DNA of 64,000 nucleotides from Chlorobium sp. N1 (GTDB lineage Bacteria; Bacteroidota; Chlorobiia; Chlorobiales; Chlorobiaceae): positions 62,001 to 126,000 of the forward strand of contig NZ_SJPA01000004.1 in NCBI RefSeq assembly GCF_004332115.1. Reading direction: 5' to 3'. The notes below the pieces were generated by a model, which saw only the letters and a list, made by a program, of their open reading frames with translations, did not search any database and had not been told where the DNA came from. Positions 44,015 through 51,833 of this stretch are shown here, one piece after another. The position numbers were made by a program, and so were the translations under genes. Numbering within the stretch: position 1 is the stretch's first letter; every line of letters begins with the position of its first letter.

Positions 44015-44146
44015 CCCCTGGCGACGGTTTTATCGGTTTTTATTGTTTTCTGTAGGTTTTTTTCTTCCCCGGGGAACGATTACTTCGTAGATACGCGTTT
44101 TTTTTTGCGGTTAGTGTTGGCTTTATAGTGTATCAGTGGGGTATCT

Positions 44147-46627
44147 ATGCCAAAAATCGGTCGCGTATCAACATTCAGGCCATCGGTGTCCGGGGATCTG
44201 CCTGCTGGTCCCGGCAGTGATCGGACCCGTGCGGAGCGGATCCTGGCGCTGTCCCGTGCAGGCACATGGGAGTGGGATCTTTCGACGAACGCCAACGTAT
44301 GGTCCGAGGAACTCTGGCCTCTCTACGGTCTGGATCCCGACCAGGACATTCCCTCCTACGAGACCTGGCTGCAGTCGGTCCTTCCCGAAGACAGGGAGCC
44401 GGTCGAGCGTGCTATTCAGGACGCTGTCGCAAAAGGCGCCGTGTTCGACGCCGTCTGGCGGGTCAACGTCATGGCTGACGAGCCGGAGCGCTGGCTCATG
44501 TCGAGAGGGGTGCCCATAAGAGGCTGTGATGGCGATGTTTCCCGGTATGTGGGTACAGTCCGTGACTGCACAGAATGGCTCAGGGCGGAGGATGCGGTGT
44601 ACTCCAGAGAGCTCCATGAGACCATTCCCGGTGCGTTCGCCATCGTCGATGCCCGGGGGAGGATGAAGGCCTGGAACCGCTATGAGGCTGAGGTCATCAT
44701 CGGTAGGCCGCTGGCCGAGATCGGCGGAATGGACAGTTTCGAGAGCATCCATCCCGACGACCGGGACTACGTCATGGGGAAGTTCCGCAATGTCCTCGAC
44801 GAGGGCGTTGAGGAATCCGGAGAGGCTCGGGTGCTGCTCCATGGCGGTCCCCGGTACATGTGGCGGATGATCAACGGCAGGCGGGTCTTTATCGATGGCG
44901 AGCCCTGCGTTATGGTCATCAGTACGGACATCACCCGCCGCCGGCAGTTCGAATCCCTGATCGGCTTCCGTGTCAGGCTTTTGCAGATGGTTGAATCCGC
45001 CACAGAAGAAGAGCTTCTTCGGGCAACGCTCGACGAGGCGGCAGGACTGACGGACAGCGGCGCTGCGTTCTGCTGGTTCCGGTCTGGCATACCGACGCAG
45101 GAGCCTTTTCAGGTCTGGTCCACTGGGGCCATGGAGGCGATTGCCGGCTGCGGCGAGGGACAGGCCCACGCCTCTGCTGTCAATTCCCGCATCTGGGATG
45201 AGGTCCGGATATCCGCCGGGCCGCTCATCAATAACGATGCGGAGTCGATACGCTGTTCGCGGCTGATTGGGGGATGGCCGTCCCCGATCAGCCGCGAACT
45301 GGTCGTTCCGCACATGAGCGGGGATGGGCTGATTGCCATTTTCGGCGTCTTCAACAGGGCTTACGATTATGATGATTCGGACGCGTTCGTACTGGAGCAG
45401 CTTGCCGGCCTGGCCTGGGACATCGTTGTAAGGAAGCGTGCGGAGCATGCGGAGGCGGCACGCCAGAACCAGCTGCAGCAGTCACAGAAAATGGCTCTGC
45501 TCGGCCAGCTGGCCGGGGGCGTCGCCCATGAATATAACAACATGCTTTCCATCATTCTGGGGCATGCCGAAATCCTGCTCGACTCTGTCGACGAGTCACA
45601 CCGGTTCGCCGGATCACTCGACGCTATCAGAAGGGCTACGTTGCGTTCTGCGGACCTGACCAAGCAACTCCTGGGATTCGCCCGGCGCCAGACCCTCCAG
45701 CCCGAAGTCATCAGTCCGGACGCTGCCGTGGCGCGCTTCATGTCCGTGATGAGCGGAATCGCCGGGGAGGAGATCGAGTGCAGGCTGGAGGCCGGTGCGA
45801 CGGGGGCCATGATCGAAATCGATGTTTCCCAGTTCGAACAGGTCCTGGCCAACCTCTGCCTGAACGCGCGCGACGCCCTCTCTGGAGGCGGCAGGATCAC
45901 CATTGCGACCCGGTTGCAACGAGTCGCTCCCGGCGACCCGGACCCCGTCTGCGCAGGTCCCGGCCCCGGGGACTATGTTGCCCTTGCCGTCACGGACAAC
46001 GGCTGCGGTATTGCCGAGGAGCATCTTCCGCATATCTTCGAGCCTTTTTTTACGACGAAGAGGGTCGGAATGGGCGCTGGACTTGGCCTGTCGACGGTCT
46101 ACGGTATCATGAGCCAGAACGGCGGATCGGTTCGGTGCCATACCGAGGAGGGTCGGGGAACGACCGTCGAGGTATGTTTTCCCCTGCATCGCTCGTCCTC
46201 CCCGCCGGCGGCATGTGATGATGGTACTTCGGATGCCGGGTCGGGCGGACCGAACATCCTGCTTGTCGAGGACGAACCGAACATCTGCAAGCTTCTCACA
46301 GATCTCTTGCAGGGGAGGGGGTACACGGTCGCAGCCGCCGCCAACGCCGAGGAGGCGCTCGCCCTCAGCATGCCGCGCATCGACCTGCTCCTTACCGATG
46401 TGGTGCTTCCGGGCATGAACGGGGTGGAGCTTTGCGGCCGGATGCAGCAGAGGGATCCGGCGATGCAGTGTCTGTTCATGTCGGGCTATGCGCCCGAAAG
46501 CATCGAGAAGAAGGGGGTGCTCAAGGAGGGAGTAAACTTTATCCGCAAGCCGTTCGGCATCAGGGAGCTCGTCGCGGCGGTGGTTGGCATGATTGCTTCA
46601 TCAGCGGACGGTTCCAAAAAGAATTAA
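44147..46627 (+). CDS. Hybrid sensor histidine kinase (PAS-PAS-GAF-HisKA-HATPase-REC)
   Basis: 826 aa, soluble. Two PAS domains at about 30-140 and 150-270 (GTWEWDLSTNANVWSEELWP; AFAIVDARGRMKAWNRYEAE), a GAF-like domain at about 280-430, HisKA with the phosphorylated His at about residue 461 in GGVAHEYNNMLSIILGH, HATPase with VLANLCLNARDAL, TDNGCGIAEE and GLGLSTVYGIM, and a receiver at about 700-820 with Asp about 751 in LLTDVVLPGMNG and Lys in NFIRKPFG. No membrane helix, so the signal is probably inside the cell (redox, light or a small molecule). No separate response regulator is adjacent. Promoter region 44015-44146 includes the palindrome TTCCCCGGGGAA. Confidence 0.93.
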   Translation: MPKIGRVSTFRPSVSGDLPAGPGSDRTRAERILALSRAGTWEWDLSTNANVWSEELWPLYGLDPDQDIPSYETWLQSVLPEDREPVERAIQDAVAKGAVFDAVWRVNVMADEPERWLMSRGVPIRGCDGDVSRYVGTVRDCTEWLRAEDAVYSRELHETIPGAFAIVDARGRMKAWNRYEAEVIIGRPLAEIGGMDSFESIHPDDRDYVMGKFRNVLDEGVEESGEARVLLHGGPRYMWRMINGRRVFIDGEPCVMVISTDITRRRQFESLIGFRVRLLQMVESATEEELLRATLDEAAGLTDSGAAFCWFRSGIPTQEPFQVWSTGAMEAIAGCGEGQAHASAVNSRIWDEVRISAGPLINNDAESIRCSRLIGGWPSPISRELVVPHMSGDGLIAIFGVFNRAYDYDDSDAFVLEQLAGLAWDIVVRKRAEHAEAARQNQLQQSQKMALLGQLAGGVAHEYNNMLSIILGHAEILLDSVDESHRFAGSLDAIRRATLRSADLTKQLLGFARRQTLQPEVISPDAAVARFMSVMSGIAGEEIECRLEAGATGAMIEIDVSQFEQVLANLCLNARDALSGGGRITIATRLQRVAPGDPDPVCAGPGPGDYVALAVTDNGCGIAEEHLPHIFEPFFTTKRVGMGAGLGLSTVYGIMSQNGGSVRCHTEEGRGTTVEVCFPLHRSSSPPAACDDGTSDAGSGGPNILLVEDEPNICKLLTDLLQGRGYTVAAAANAEEALALSMPRIDLLLTDVVLPGMNGVELCGRMQQRDPAMQCLFMSGYAPESIEKKGVLKEGVNFIRKPFGIRELVAAVVGMIASSADGSKKN

Positions 46628-46633
46628 ATTTTG

Positions 46634-46641
46634 GTATCTTG
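46634..46641 (+). promoter_or_regulatory. Promoter-like box (GTATCTTG) for pgsA
   Basis: Exact GTAYMTTG box 59 bp before the TTG at 46700. Its presence argues against starts at or before 46631. Confidence 0.5.
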
Positions 46642-46699
46642 GTCGCAACTGTCGCCAACCGCCCTTTCCGGGGTATCCACCGATCAACATTTTCAAGCC

Positions 46700-47311
46700 T
46701 TGAAAGCACAGCAGGAGAGTTTCCTCACCATACCGAACCAGCTGACGCTTCTTCGGATACTGCTCGTACCCGTCTTCGTGTTCCTGCTCCTGCAGGACGG
46801 CGCGATGATGAAGCTCATCGGCGTTGTCGTCTTCACGGTGGCATCCCTCACCGACCTCTATGACGGCTGGCATGCCCGCCGCTTCAACGTGGTGACCCGC
46901 ATCGGCGCCTTTCTCGACCCCCTGGCTGACAAGCTGCTGATCACGGCGGCCTTTCTCGTCTATGTCTGGATGGGCTATCTCGAGCTCTGGATGGTGCTGC
47001 TCGTCGTCGTGCGCGACGTCGTCGTCACGGCGCTGCGCAGCTGGGCCGAGCACCGCGACCACCCGGTGGTGACCTCGCGGCAGGCCAAGTACAAGACCTT
47101 CCTGCAGAACCTCTTCGCCTATCTCGTGATGGTGCTGATATTCCTGCGGGAGGCCGCGCCGTTCGGCACCGCGTCCGCCGAGGCCATCGGCCGCTTTCTC
47201 GTTTCCCCCGTGCTGGACTGGATCATGCTCCTGGTGACGGCCGTGACGGTCTCGACCGGCATCTCCTACCTTATCGACAACCGGGCGTTCATTGCGGGAA
47301 AGCGTGGGTAA
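46700..47311 (+). CDS. pgsA: CDP-diacylglycerol-glycerol-3-phosphate 3-phosphatidyltransferase
   Basis: 203 aa from a TTG at 46700. Makes phosphatidylglycerol phosphate. The CDP-alcohol phosphotransferase signature is complete: D-G-x2-A-R-x8-G-x3-D-x3-D in YDGWHARRFNVVTRIGAFLD and the following PLADKLL. LTIPNQLTLLRILLVPVFVF is the usual N-terminus. Several helices follow. The next gene pgpA, which removes the phosphate, begins inside it by 20 bp, so the two steps of PG synthesis are translationally coupled. Confidence 0.92.
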   Translation: MKAQQESFLTIPNQLTLLRILLVPVFVFLLLQDGAMMKLIGVVVFTVASLTDLYDGWHARRFNVVTRIGAFLDPLADKLLITAAFLVYVWMGYLELWMVLLVVVRDVVVTALRSWAEHRDHPVVTSRQAKYKTFLQNLFAYLVMVLIFLREAAPFGTASAEAIGRFLVSPVLDWIMLLVTAVTVSTGISYLIDNRAFIAGKRG

Positions 47312-47813
47312 GGGGGAGGACGGAGGGCGGCCCGGCGTGCGATTCTGGATCGCCCGGGCGCTTTCGACCTGCTTCTGGAGCGGCTATTTCCCCGTCGCTC
47401 CCGGAACGGTGGCGAGCCTTCTGGCGGTCGTGCTCTACTGGTTCGTTCCCCTGCTGCAGCAGCCGTTATGGCTCGGTGTCGGGGTGGCGGTTTCGGCCGT
47501 GCTCGGGATCTGGTCGGGCGGGGTGATGGAGGAGCATGCCGGCGAGGATCCTTCCGAAGTTGTCCTGGACGAGCTCTCCGGCCAGTGGCTCGCGCTTCTC
47601 CTGCTTCCGGCGGGCTTCCTGCCCGCCCTTCTGGCCTTCTTTTTCTTCCGCCTCTACGACATCCTGAAGCCGGGCCCCGTCGACATGGCCCAGCGCCTTC
47701 CCGGCGGCTGGGGCATCATGGCCGACGACCTCCTTGCCGGAGCCCTCGCAAATCTCTCTGTCCGGCTCGTCCTCCTCCTTCCCCTGCCGGCTCAGTGGGC
47801 CGGTGTCCTGTAG
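47292..47813 (+). CDS. pgpA: Phosphatidylglycerophosphatase A
   Basis: 173 aa. Dephosphorylates PGP to PG. Family motifs are FWSGYFPVAPGTVASLLAVV, PSEVVLDELSGQWLAL (D-E-x-x-G) and FRLYDILKPGPVDMAQRLPG with GGWGIMADDLLAG, giving four helices. Starts with TTG at 47292 or GTG at 47304, both inside pgsA. Its stop overlaps the convergent dxs by 22 bp. Chlorosome monolayers and membranes need glycolipid and PG, so this pair is housekeeping for the antenna too. Confidence 0.94.
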   Translation: MRESVGKGEDGGRPGVRFWIARALSTCFWSGYFPVAPGTVASLLAVVLYWFVPLLQQPLWLGVGVAVSAVLGIWSGGVMEEHAGEDPSEVVLDELSGQWLALLLLPAGFLPALLAFFFFRLYDILKPGPVDMAQRLPGGWGIMADDLLAGALANLSVRLVLLLPLPAQWAGVL

Positions 47814-49690
47814 AACTCCCTCACCCGTTCCGCTATCCCCTCCGCGTCGAGTCCGGTCTCACGGTAGAGGTCTTTCATGCTGCCGTGGGTGACGAACTCG
47901 TCCGGCAGGCCGAGCTTGAGCAGGCGGGTCTTCTTTTCCGACGCGGCCAGGTGGCTGGCGACGGCACTGCCGAGGCCGCCGATCACGCTGTTCTCCTCGA
48001 GGGTGACGATATGGGTTGCCGATGCGGCGAGCCGGTCGATGAGGGCGGTGTCGAGCGGCTTGAGGAAGCGCATGTCGACGATGTCCGGCCGTATTCCATC
48101 CTCTTCGAGCAGCCGGGCGGCTTCCCCGGCTGCCTGCACCATGGTGCCGATGCAGAGCATCAGCGGTCCGGTTCCTTCGCGGACGATTCTTCCCTTTCCG
48201 ATCTCCAGCACGCCGAACTCTTTGCGGAGCTCTCCGCCCGGGGTGTTGCCCCTCGGGTAGCGTATGGCTACCGGACCTTCGATGTGGTGGAGCGCGGTGT
48301 GGAGCATGTCGCGCAGTTCCTGTGCGTCGGAGGGGGCCATGATGGTGAGGCCCGGTACGGCGTGGAGGTAGGAGAGGTCGAATGCCCCGTGGTGGGTCGG
48401 GCCGTCCTCTCCGACGAGGCCGGCGCGGTCGATGGCGAAGACCACGTGGAGGTTCTGCAGGGCGACGTCGTGGATGAGCTGGTCGAGGGCGCGCTGCAGG
48501 AAGGTCGAGTAGATGGCGCAGACCGGCTTCATCCCCTCGAGGGCGAGCCCGGCGGCAAAGGTGACGGCGTGGCCTTCGGCGATGCCGACGTCGTAGAACC
48601 GTTCCGGAGCGGCCTTCTCGAAGAGGTCGAGAGAGGTTCCGCTCGGCATGGCGGCCGTGATGGCGGTGATGGAGGGGTCCTTCATGGCCATTTCGACGAG
48701 CGCCTCCCCGAAGACCTCCTGGTACTTGGGAGGAGGTGCGGCGCCCGGCTTTGCGCTGCTCTTGCCGGTGACGACGTCGAATCCTCCGCTGTGGGCGTGC
48801 CAGCCGCTCTGGTTCTCCTCGGCCGGCAGGAACCCCTTTCCCTTGGTGGTGACCACATGGAGCAGCTTGGGGTGGGGCAGCTCGTGCATCTCGCGAAGCG
48901 CCCGAACCAGCCGGTCCATGTCGTGGCCGTCGATGGGGCCGAAGTAGCGCATACCGAGGGCCTCGAAGAACGCGCCCGGGGTGAGGGCCGCCTTTATGCC
49001 GTCCTCGAATCTGCGCAGGGCGTTCTTGGCCCCCTCGTGGTTGAGCAGCGACATGGAGTTCCAGAGGAATCGCCGCGCCCGGTTGTAGGTCTTGTTGAGC
49101 GTGATGTCGACGAGATGGTTGCGCAGCCCTCCGGTGCTCGGCGAGATGGCCATCTGGTTGTCGTTGAGGATGACGAGCACGTCGCTTTTCAGCTCCCCGA
49201 GGTGGTTCATGGCTTCGAAGGCCATACCGCCGGTCATGCTTCCGTCGCCGATGACGGCGACCATCTTTTCGGTGCCGCCCCTGAGGTCTCGTCCTGCCGC
49301 CATGCCGGCCGCCGCTGAAATGGAGGTCGAGGCGTGACCGGTGCCGAATGCGTCGTGCGGGCTTTCATGGATCTTCGGGAACCCGGCCAGTCCGCCGTAC
49401 TTCCGGTTGGTACGCATCCGGTCGCGGCGGCCGGTCAGCATCTTGTGGATGTAGGCCTGATGGCCGACGTCCCAGACGATCCGGTCCTTCTTCGTGTCGT
49501 AGACGTGGTGCAGCGCCACGGTCAGTTCCGTGACGCCGAGGCTCGAGGCGAAGTGTCCTCCGTTCCGGGCGATGAGCTCGATCAGCTCCTTGCGGCATTC
49601 GTCGGCCAGCTGCTGCAGCTGGCGGGTGTCGAGCTGCTTGAGGTCTTCGGGGGAGCCGATCGAGTCGAGCAGGGGGCGGGGTTCGTTCAT
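47792..49690 (-). CDS. dxs: 1-deoxy-D-xylulose-5-phosphate synthase
   Basis: 632 aa thiamine-diphosphate enzyme joining pyruvate and glyceraldehyde-3-phosphate, the entry to the MEP isoprenoid pathway that feeds carotenoids, bacteriochlorophyll tails and quinones. VWDVGHQAYIHKMLTGRR, the TPP motif VIGDGSMTGGMAFEAMNHL, NDNQMAISPSTGGL, FEALGMRYFGPIDGHD and RFYDVGIAEGHAVTFAAGLA are diagnostic. Last gene of a GH13-yjbQ-dxs run with 13-bp gaps. Also supplies the pdxJ and thiamine pathways. Confidence 0.97.
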   Translation of the reverse strand: MNEPRPLLDSIGSPEDLKQLDTRQLQQLADECRKELIELIARNGGHFASSLGVTELTVALHHVYDTKKDRIVWDVGHQAYIHKMLTGRRDRMRTNRKYGGLAGFPKIHESPHDAFGTGHASTSISAAAGMAAGRDLRGGTEKMVAVIGDGSMTGGMAFEAMNHLGELKSDVLVILNDNQMAISPSTGGLRNHLVDITLNKTYNRARRFLWNSMSLLNHEGAKNALRRFEDGIKAALTPGAFFEALGMRYFGPIDGHDMDRLVRALREMHELPHPKLLHVVTTKGKGFLPAEENQSGWHAHSGGFDVVTGKSSAKPGAAPPPKYQEVFGEALVEMAMKDPSITAITAAMPSGTSLDLFEKAAPERFYDVGIAEGHAVTFAAGLALEGMKPVCAIYSTFLQRALDQLIHDVALQNLHVVFAIDRAGLVGEDGPTHHGAFDLSYLHAVPGLTIMAPSDAQELRDMLHTALHHIEGPVAIRYPRGNTPGGELRKEFGVLEIGKGRIVREGTGPLMLCIGTMVQAAGEAARLLEEDGIRPDIVDMRFLKPLDTALIDRLAASATHIVTLEENSVIGGLGSAVASHLAASEKKTRLLKLGLPDEFVTHGSMKDLYRETGLDAEGIAERVREFYRTPAH

Positions 49691-49703
49691 GGCTGGAGGG
49701 GTT

Positions 49704-50129
49704 TCAGATGCCGGTTGCCTGCATGAGGACCCCGCGTTTCGGGCGCGGTCCGTCGAGTTCGATGAAGAAGATCGACTGCCACTGGCCGAGCAGGAGCTTT
49801 CCGTCGGCGAACGGAATGGTCTCGGTGGTGTTCATGAAGAGCCCGAGCAGGTGGGAGTGGGCGTTGTCGCGCCCGTCGATCGGTTCGAGGTTGTGGAGGT
49901 AGTTGCCGTCGCGCGGCGCAAGCCGCTTGAGGAAGGTCTCCATGTCTTCGAGGAGCCGCTCTTCGCGCTCGTTGATGTTCAGGCATGCGGTGGTATGGCG
50001 GCTGACGAGCGTGAGGAGCCCCTCGCGAAGGCCCGAACGCTCGACGGCCTCCCGGGCGCGGTCCGTGATGTCGATGATTTCGATCGGCTTCGTGGTGGCC
50101 AGTTCCAGCTCTTCTCTCTTGATCTGCAT
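49704..50129 (-). CDS. yjbQ: YjbQ family (UPF0047) protein
   Basis: 141 aa. Clear UPF0047 motifs: EIIDITDRAREAVERSG, LVSRHTTACLNINERE and RDGNYLHNLEPIDGRDNAHS followed by LLGLFMNTTETIPFADGKLL, and LGQWQSIFFIELDGPRPKR. The His and Asn/Asp residues form a metal site. Some members have weak thiamine-phosphate-synthase activity, and the neighbour Dxs is a thiamine-diphosphate enzyme that also makes the thiamine precursor DXP; a link is attractive but unproven. Encoded between a GH13 enzyme and dxs. Confidence 0.93.
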   Translation of the reverse strand: MQIKREELELATTKPIEIIDITDRAREAVERSGLREGLLTLVSRHTTACLNINEREERLLEDMETFLKRLAPRDGNYLHNLEPIDGRDNAHSHLLGLFMNTTETIPFADGKLLLGQWQSIFFIELDGPRPKRGVLMQATGI

Positions 50130-50142
50130 GATGGTGGTGCTG

Positions 50143-51606
50143 CTATGGTTGGGGGCTTGGCGCCCGGAACGTGATTGCGACGGCCTCGTGCGGGGCCAGG
50201 CGCACCTGCATCCGCGATTCTTCGATATGCGGCGAGGCGGTGCGGTTGCCGGAAGCGGTGCTGAGGATGGAGATCTTTTCGCGCTGCAACAGCTCGAACG
50301 CCGGGTGGCTGAACTCGACGGCGATGCCGGTGGAGCCGAAGTTGGCCAGGACGAAGGCGTGCCGGTTTTCGCTGAAGCGGTGGAAGCCGAGGCAGTGGGA
50401 CGGGTTCGGGCCTTCGAGGTCGAGCGGTTCGATGCGCCCCTCCTGGAAGGCCGGATCCTGCTGCAGCACGAAGAGCCGGCGGTAGAGCTCGGCGAGCTCG
50501 CGGTCCGGGTGCTCGGGGGCCTGGTGGATGAGCTGGACCGGGATTTTGCGGCGGTAGCCCTCCATCTGGTCCTGGTGCACGAGGTGCATGCCGGGCGAGG
50601 CGAGCAGGCAGAGCGCCGCTGCGCGGTTGTTCAGTCCCATCTTGTCGGCCGCACGCGGTTCGTCGTGGTTCTCGATGAACCGGCAGAGGTGCTGCTGGTA
50701 ACTCCACTGCGCCTGCAGGTGCCCTTTGAGTTTCTCGACGTTGACGGGCGCGCTGCCGAGGCAGTCGTAGAAGGGCTTGTCGTAGGTGTAGTCGAACCCC
50801 TGCTGCTGGAGCTCCCACTCCTTGTTCCAGTAGGACTCTGCAAGGAAGACGAACTTCGGGTGGCGTTTCCTGACGGCCTGGATGGCCGGACCCCAGAACT
50901 CGTCCTTCATGTGGCCGCCGAGGTTCTTCCAGGTCGTGTTGAACACGCTTTTGAGCACCAGCATGGCCACGTCGCAGCGCACGGCGTCGCAGAGTCCGGC
51001 GATCTTCAGGAGGTTCCCCGTCATCATCGCATGGGTCGCGGGGTTGGCGTAGTTCAGCTGCAGCGTGTCGGTCCACGAGGGAAAGTAGGGGTCGCGGCCG
51101 TAGGCGAGGTATTTGCCCTGCGCGTACTCGAAGCATGAGCCCGGGTCGTGGCTGCGTTCGGCCGCCGATACGGGGACGAAGAACTCCGGATGGTCCGGAA
51201 GCCACTGGTTGTCGAGCGCCATATGGTTCGGCACGAAGTCGAGCATGAGCCGGATGCCGTGGCTTGCGAGCCTTTCGCGGAAGAGCAGCAGCTCCTCCTC
51301 CCCGCCGAGCGCCTCGTTGGCGGTGTAGGATGGAATCGAGTAGGGGGAGCTTGCGATGTCCGAAGGACGGAGCGCGGGCAGGTGCTCGAGCAGCGAGGAG
51401 CGCAGGTCGGGATGTGAGGTGGCGATGGCGTGGCTGTACTCGCTCGGTTTCCATACCCCCATCAGCCAGACCATGCTGAATCCCGATTCGGAAAAGAACC
51501 GGAACTCCGAGTCCGGAACGGTGCCGAGGGTCACGGGGCGGTTCTGGACCCGGCTGAGTTTCTGGAGCCAGATCCGGGTGTTGATTTCGTAGACGAGAGG
51601 AAACAT
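50143..51606 (-). CDS. Cytoplasmic alpha-amylase family (GH13) protein
   Basis: 487 aa, no signal peptide. GH13 regions are present: LMLDFVPNHMALDN (region I), CDAVRCDVAM with the nucleophile Asp, FLAESYWNKEW with the acid Glu, and RFIENHDEPRAADKMG (region IV). The N-terminus YEINTRIWLQKLS and the short barrel resemble stand-alone maltosyl/trehalose or glucan-handling enzymes. Substrate cannot be named; glycogen or trehalose metabolism is likely. Head of the operon with yjbQ and dxs; a CTATATTG box precedes it by 46 bp. Confidence 0.85.
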   Translation of the reverse strand: MFPLVYEINTRIWLQKLSRVQNRPVTLGTVPDSEFRFFSESGFSMVWLMGVWKPSEYSHAIATSHPDLRSSLLEHLPALRPSDIASSPYSIPSYTANEALGGEEELLLFRERLASHGIRLMLDFVPNHMALDNQWLPDHPEFFVPVSAAERSHDPGSCFEYAQGKYLAYGRDPYFPSWTDTLQLNYANPATHAMMTGNLLKIAGLCDAVRCDVAMLVLKSVFNTTWKNLGGHMKDEFWGPAIQAVRKRHPKFVFLAESYWNKEWELQQQGFDYTYDKPFYDCLGSAPVNVEKLKGHLQAQWSYQQHLCRFIENHDEPRAADKMGLNNRAAALCLLASPGMHLVHQDQMEGYRRKIPVQLIHQAPEHPDRELAELYRRLFVLQQDPAFQEGRIEPLDLEGPNPSHCLGFHRFSENRHAFVLANFGSTGIAVEFSHPAFELLQREKISILSTASGNRTASPHIEESRMQVRLAPHEAVAITFRAPSPQP

Positions 51607-51651
51607 CGGTGTCGCGAGGTTGAGTGGTTATGGCTTTGGAGCCATATCTCA

Positions 51652-51659
51652 CAATATAG
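51652..51659 (-). promoter_or_regulatory. Promoter-like box (CTATATTG) for the GH13-yjbQ-dxs operon
   Basis: CTATATTG on the minus strand, one base from GTAYMTTG, 46 bp before the GH13 start. Confidence 0.45.
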
Positions 51660-51833
51660 CAACTCCTTCGGAACTCCTGCACCAGAATGCCGTTTCCGCA
51701 TGTGGCGTGAAAGCGAAAACATCCCGGCAGGGGAATGGGTCGAAATAGTTGCAAAAAGGGTATACTTATACGAACTTCAACGGGCGGCGGCGCCCCGCGG
51801 GCACCGCTACAACTTCAACATGGCTTCTACGTT

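Noticed and set aside
44065-44076. Palindrome TTCCCCGGGGAA before the histidine kinase
   Set aside because: It is GC-rich and short, lies near the mutS2 end, and has no repeat or partner site, so chance is a fair explanation.
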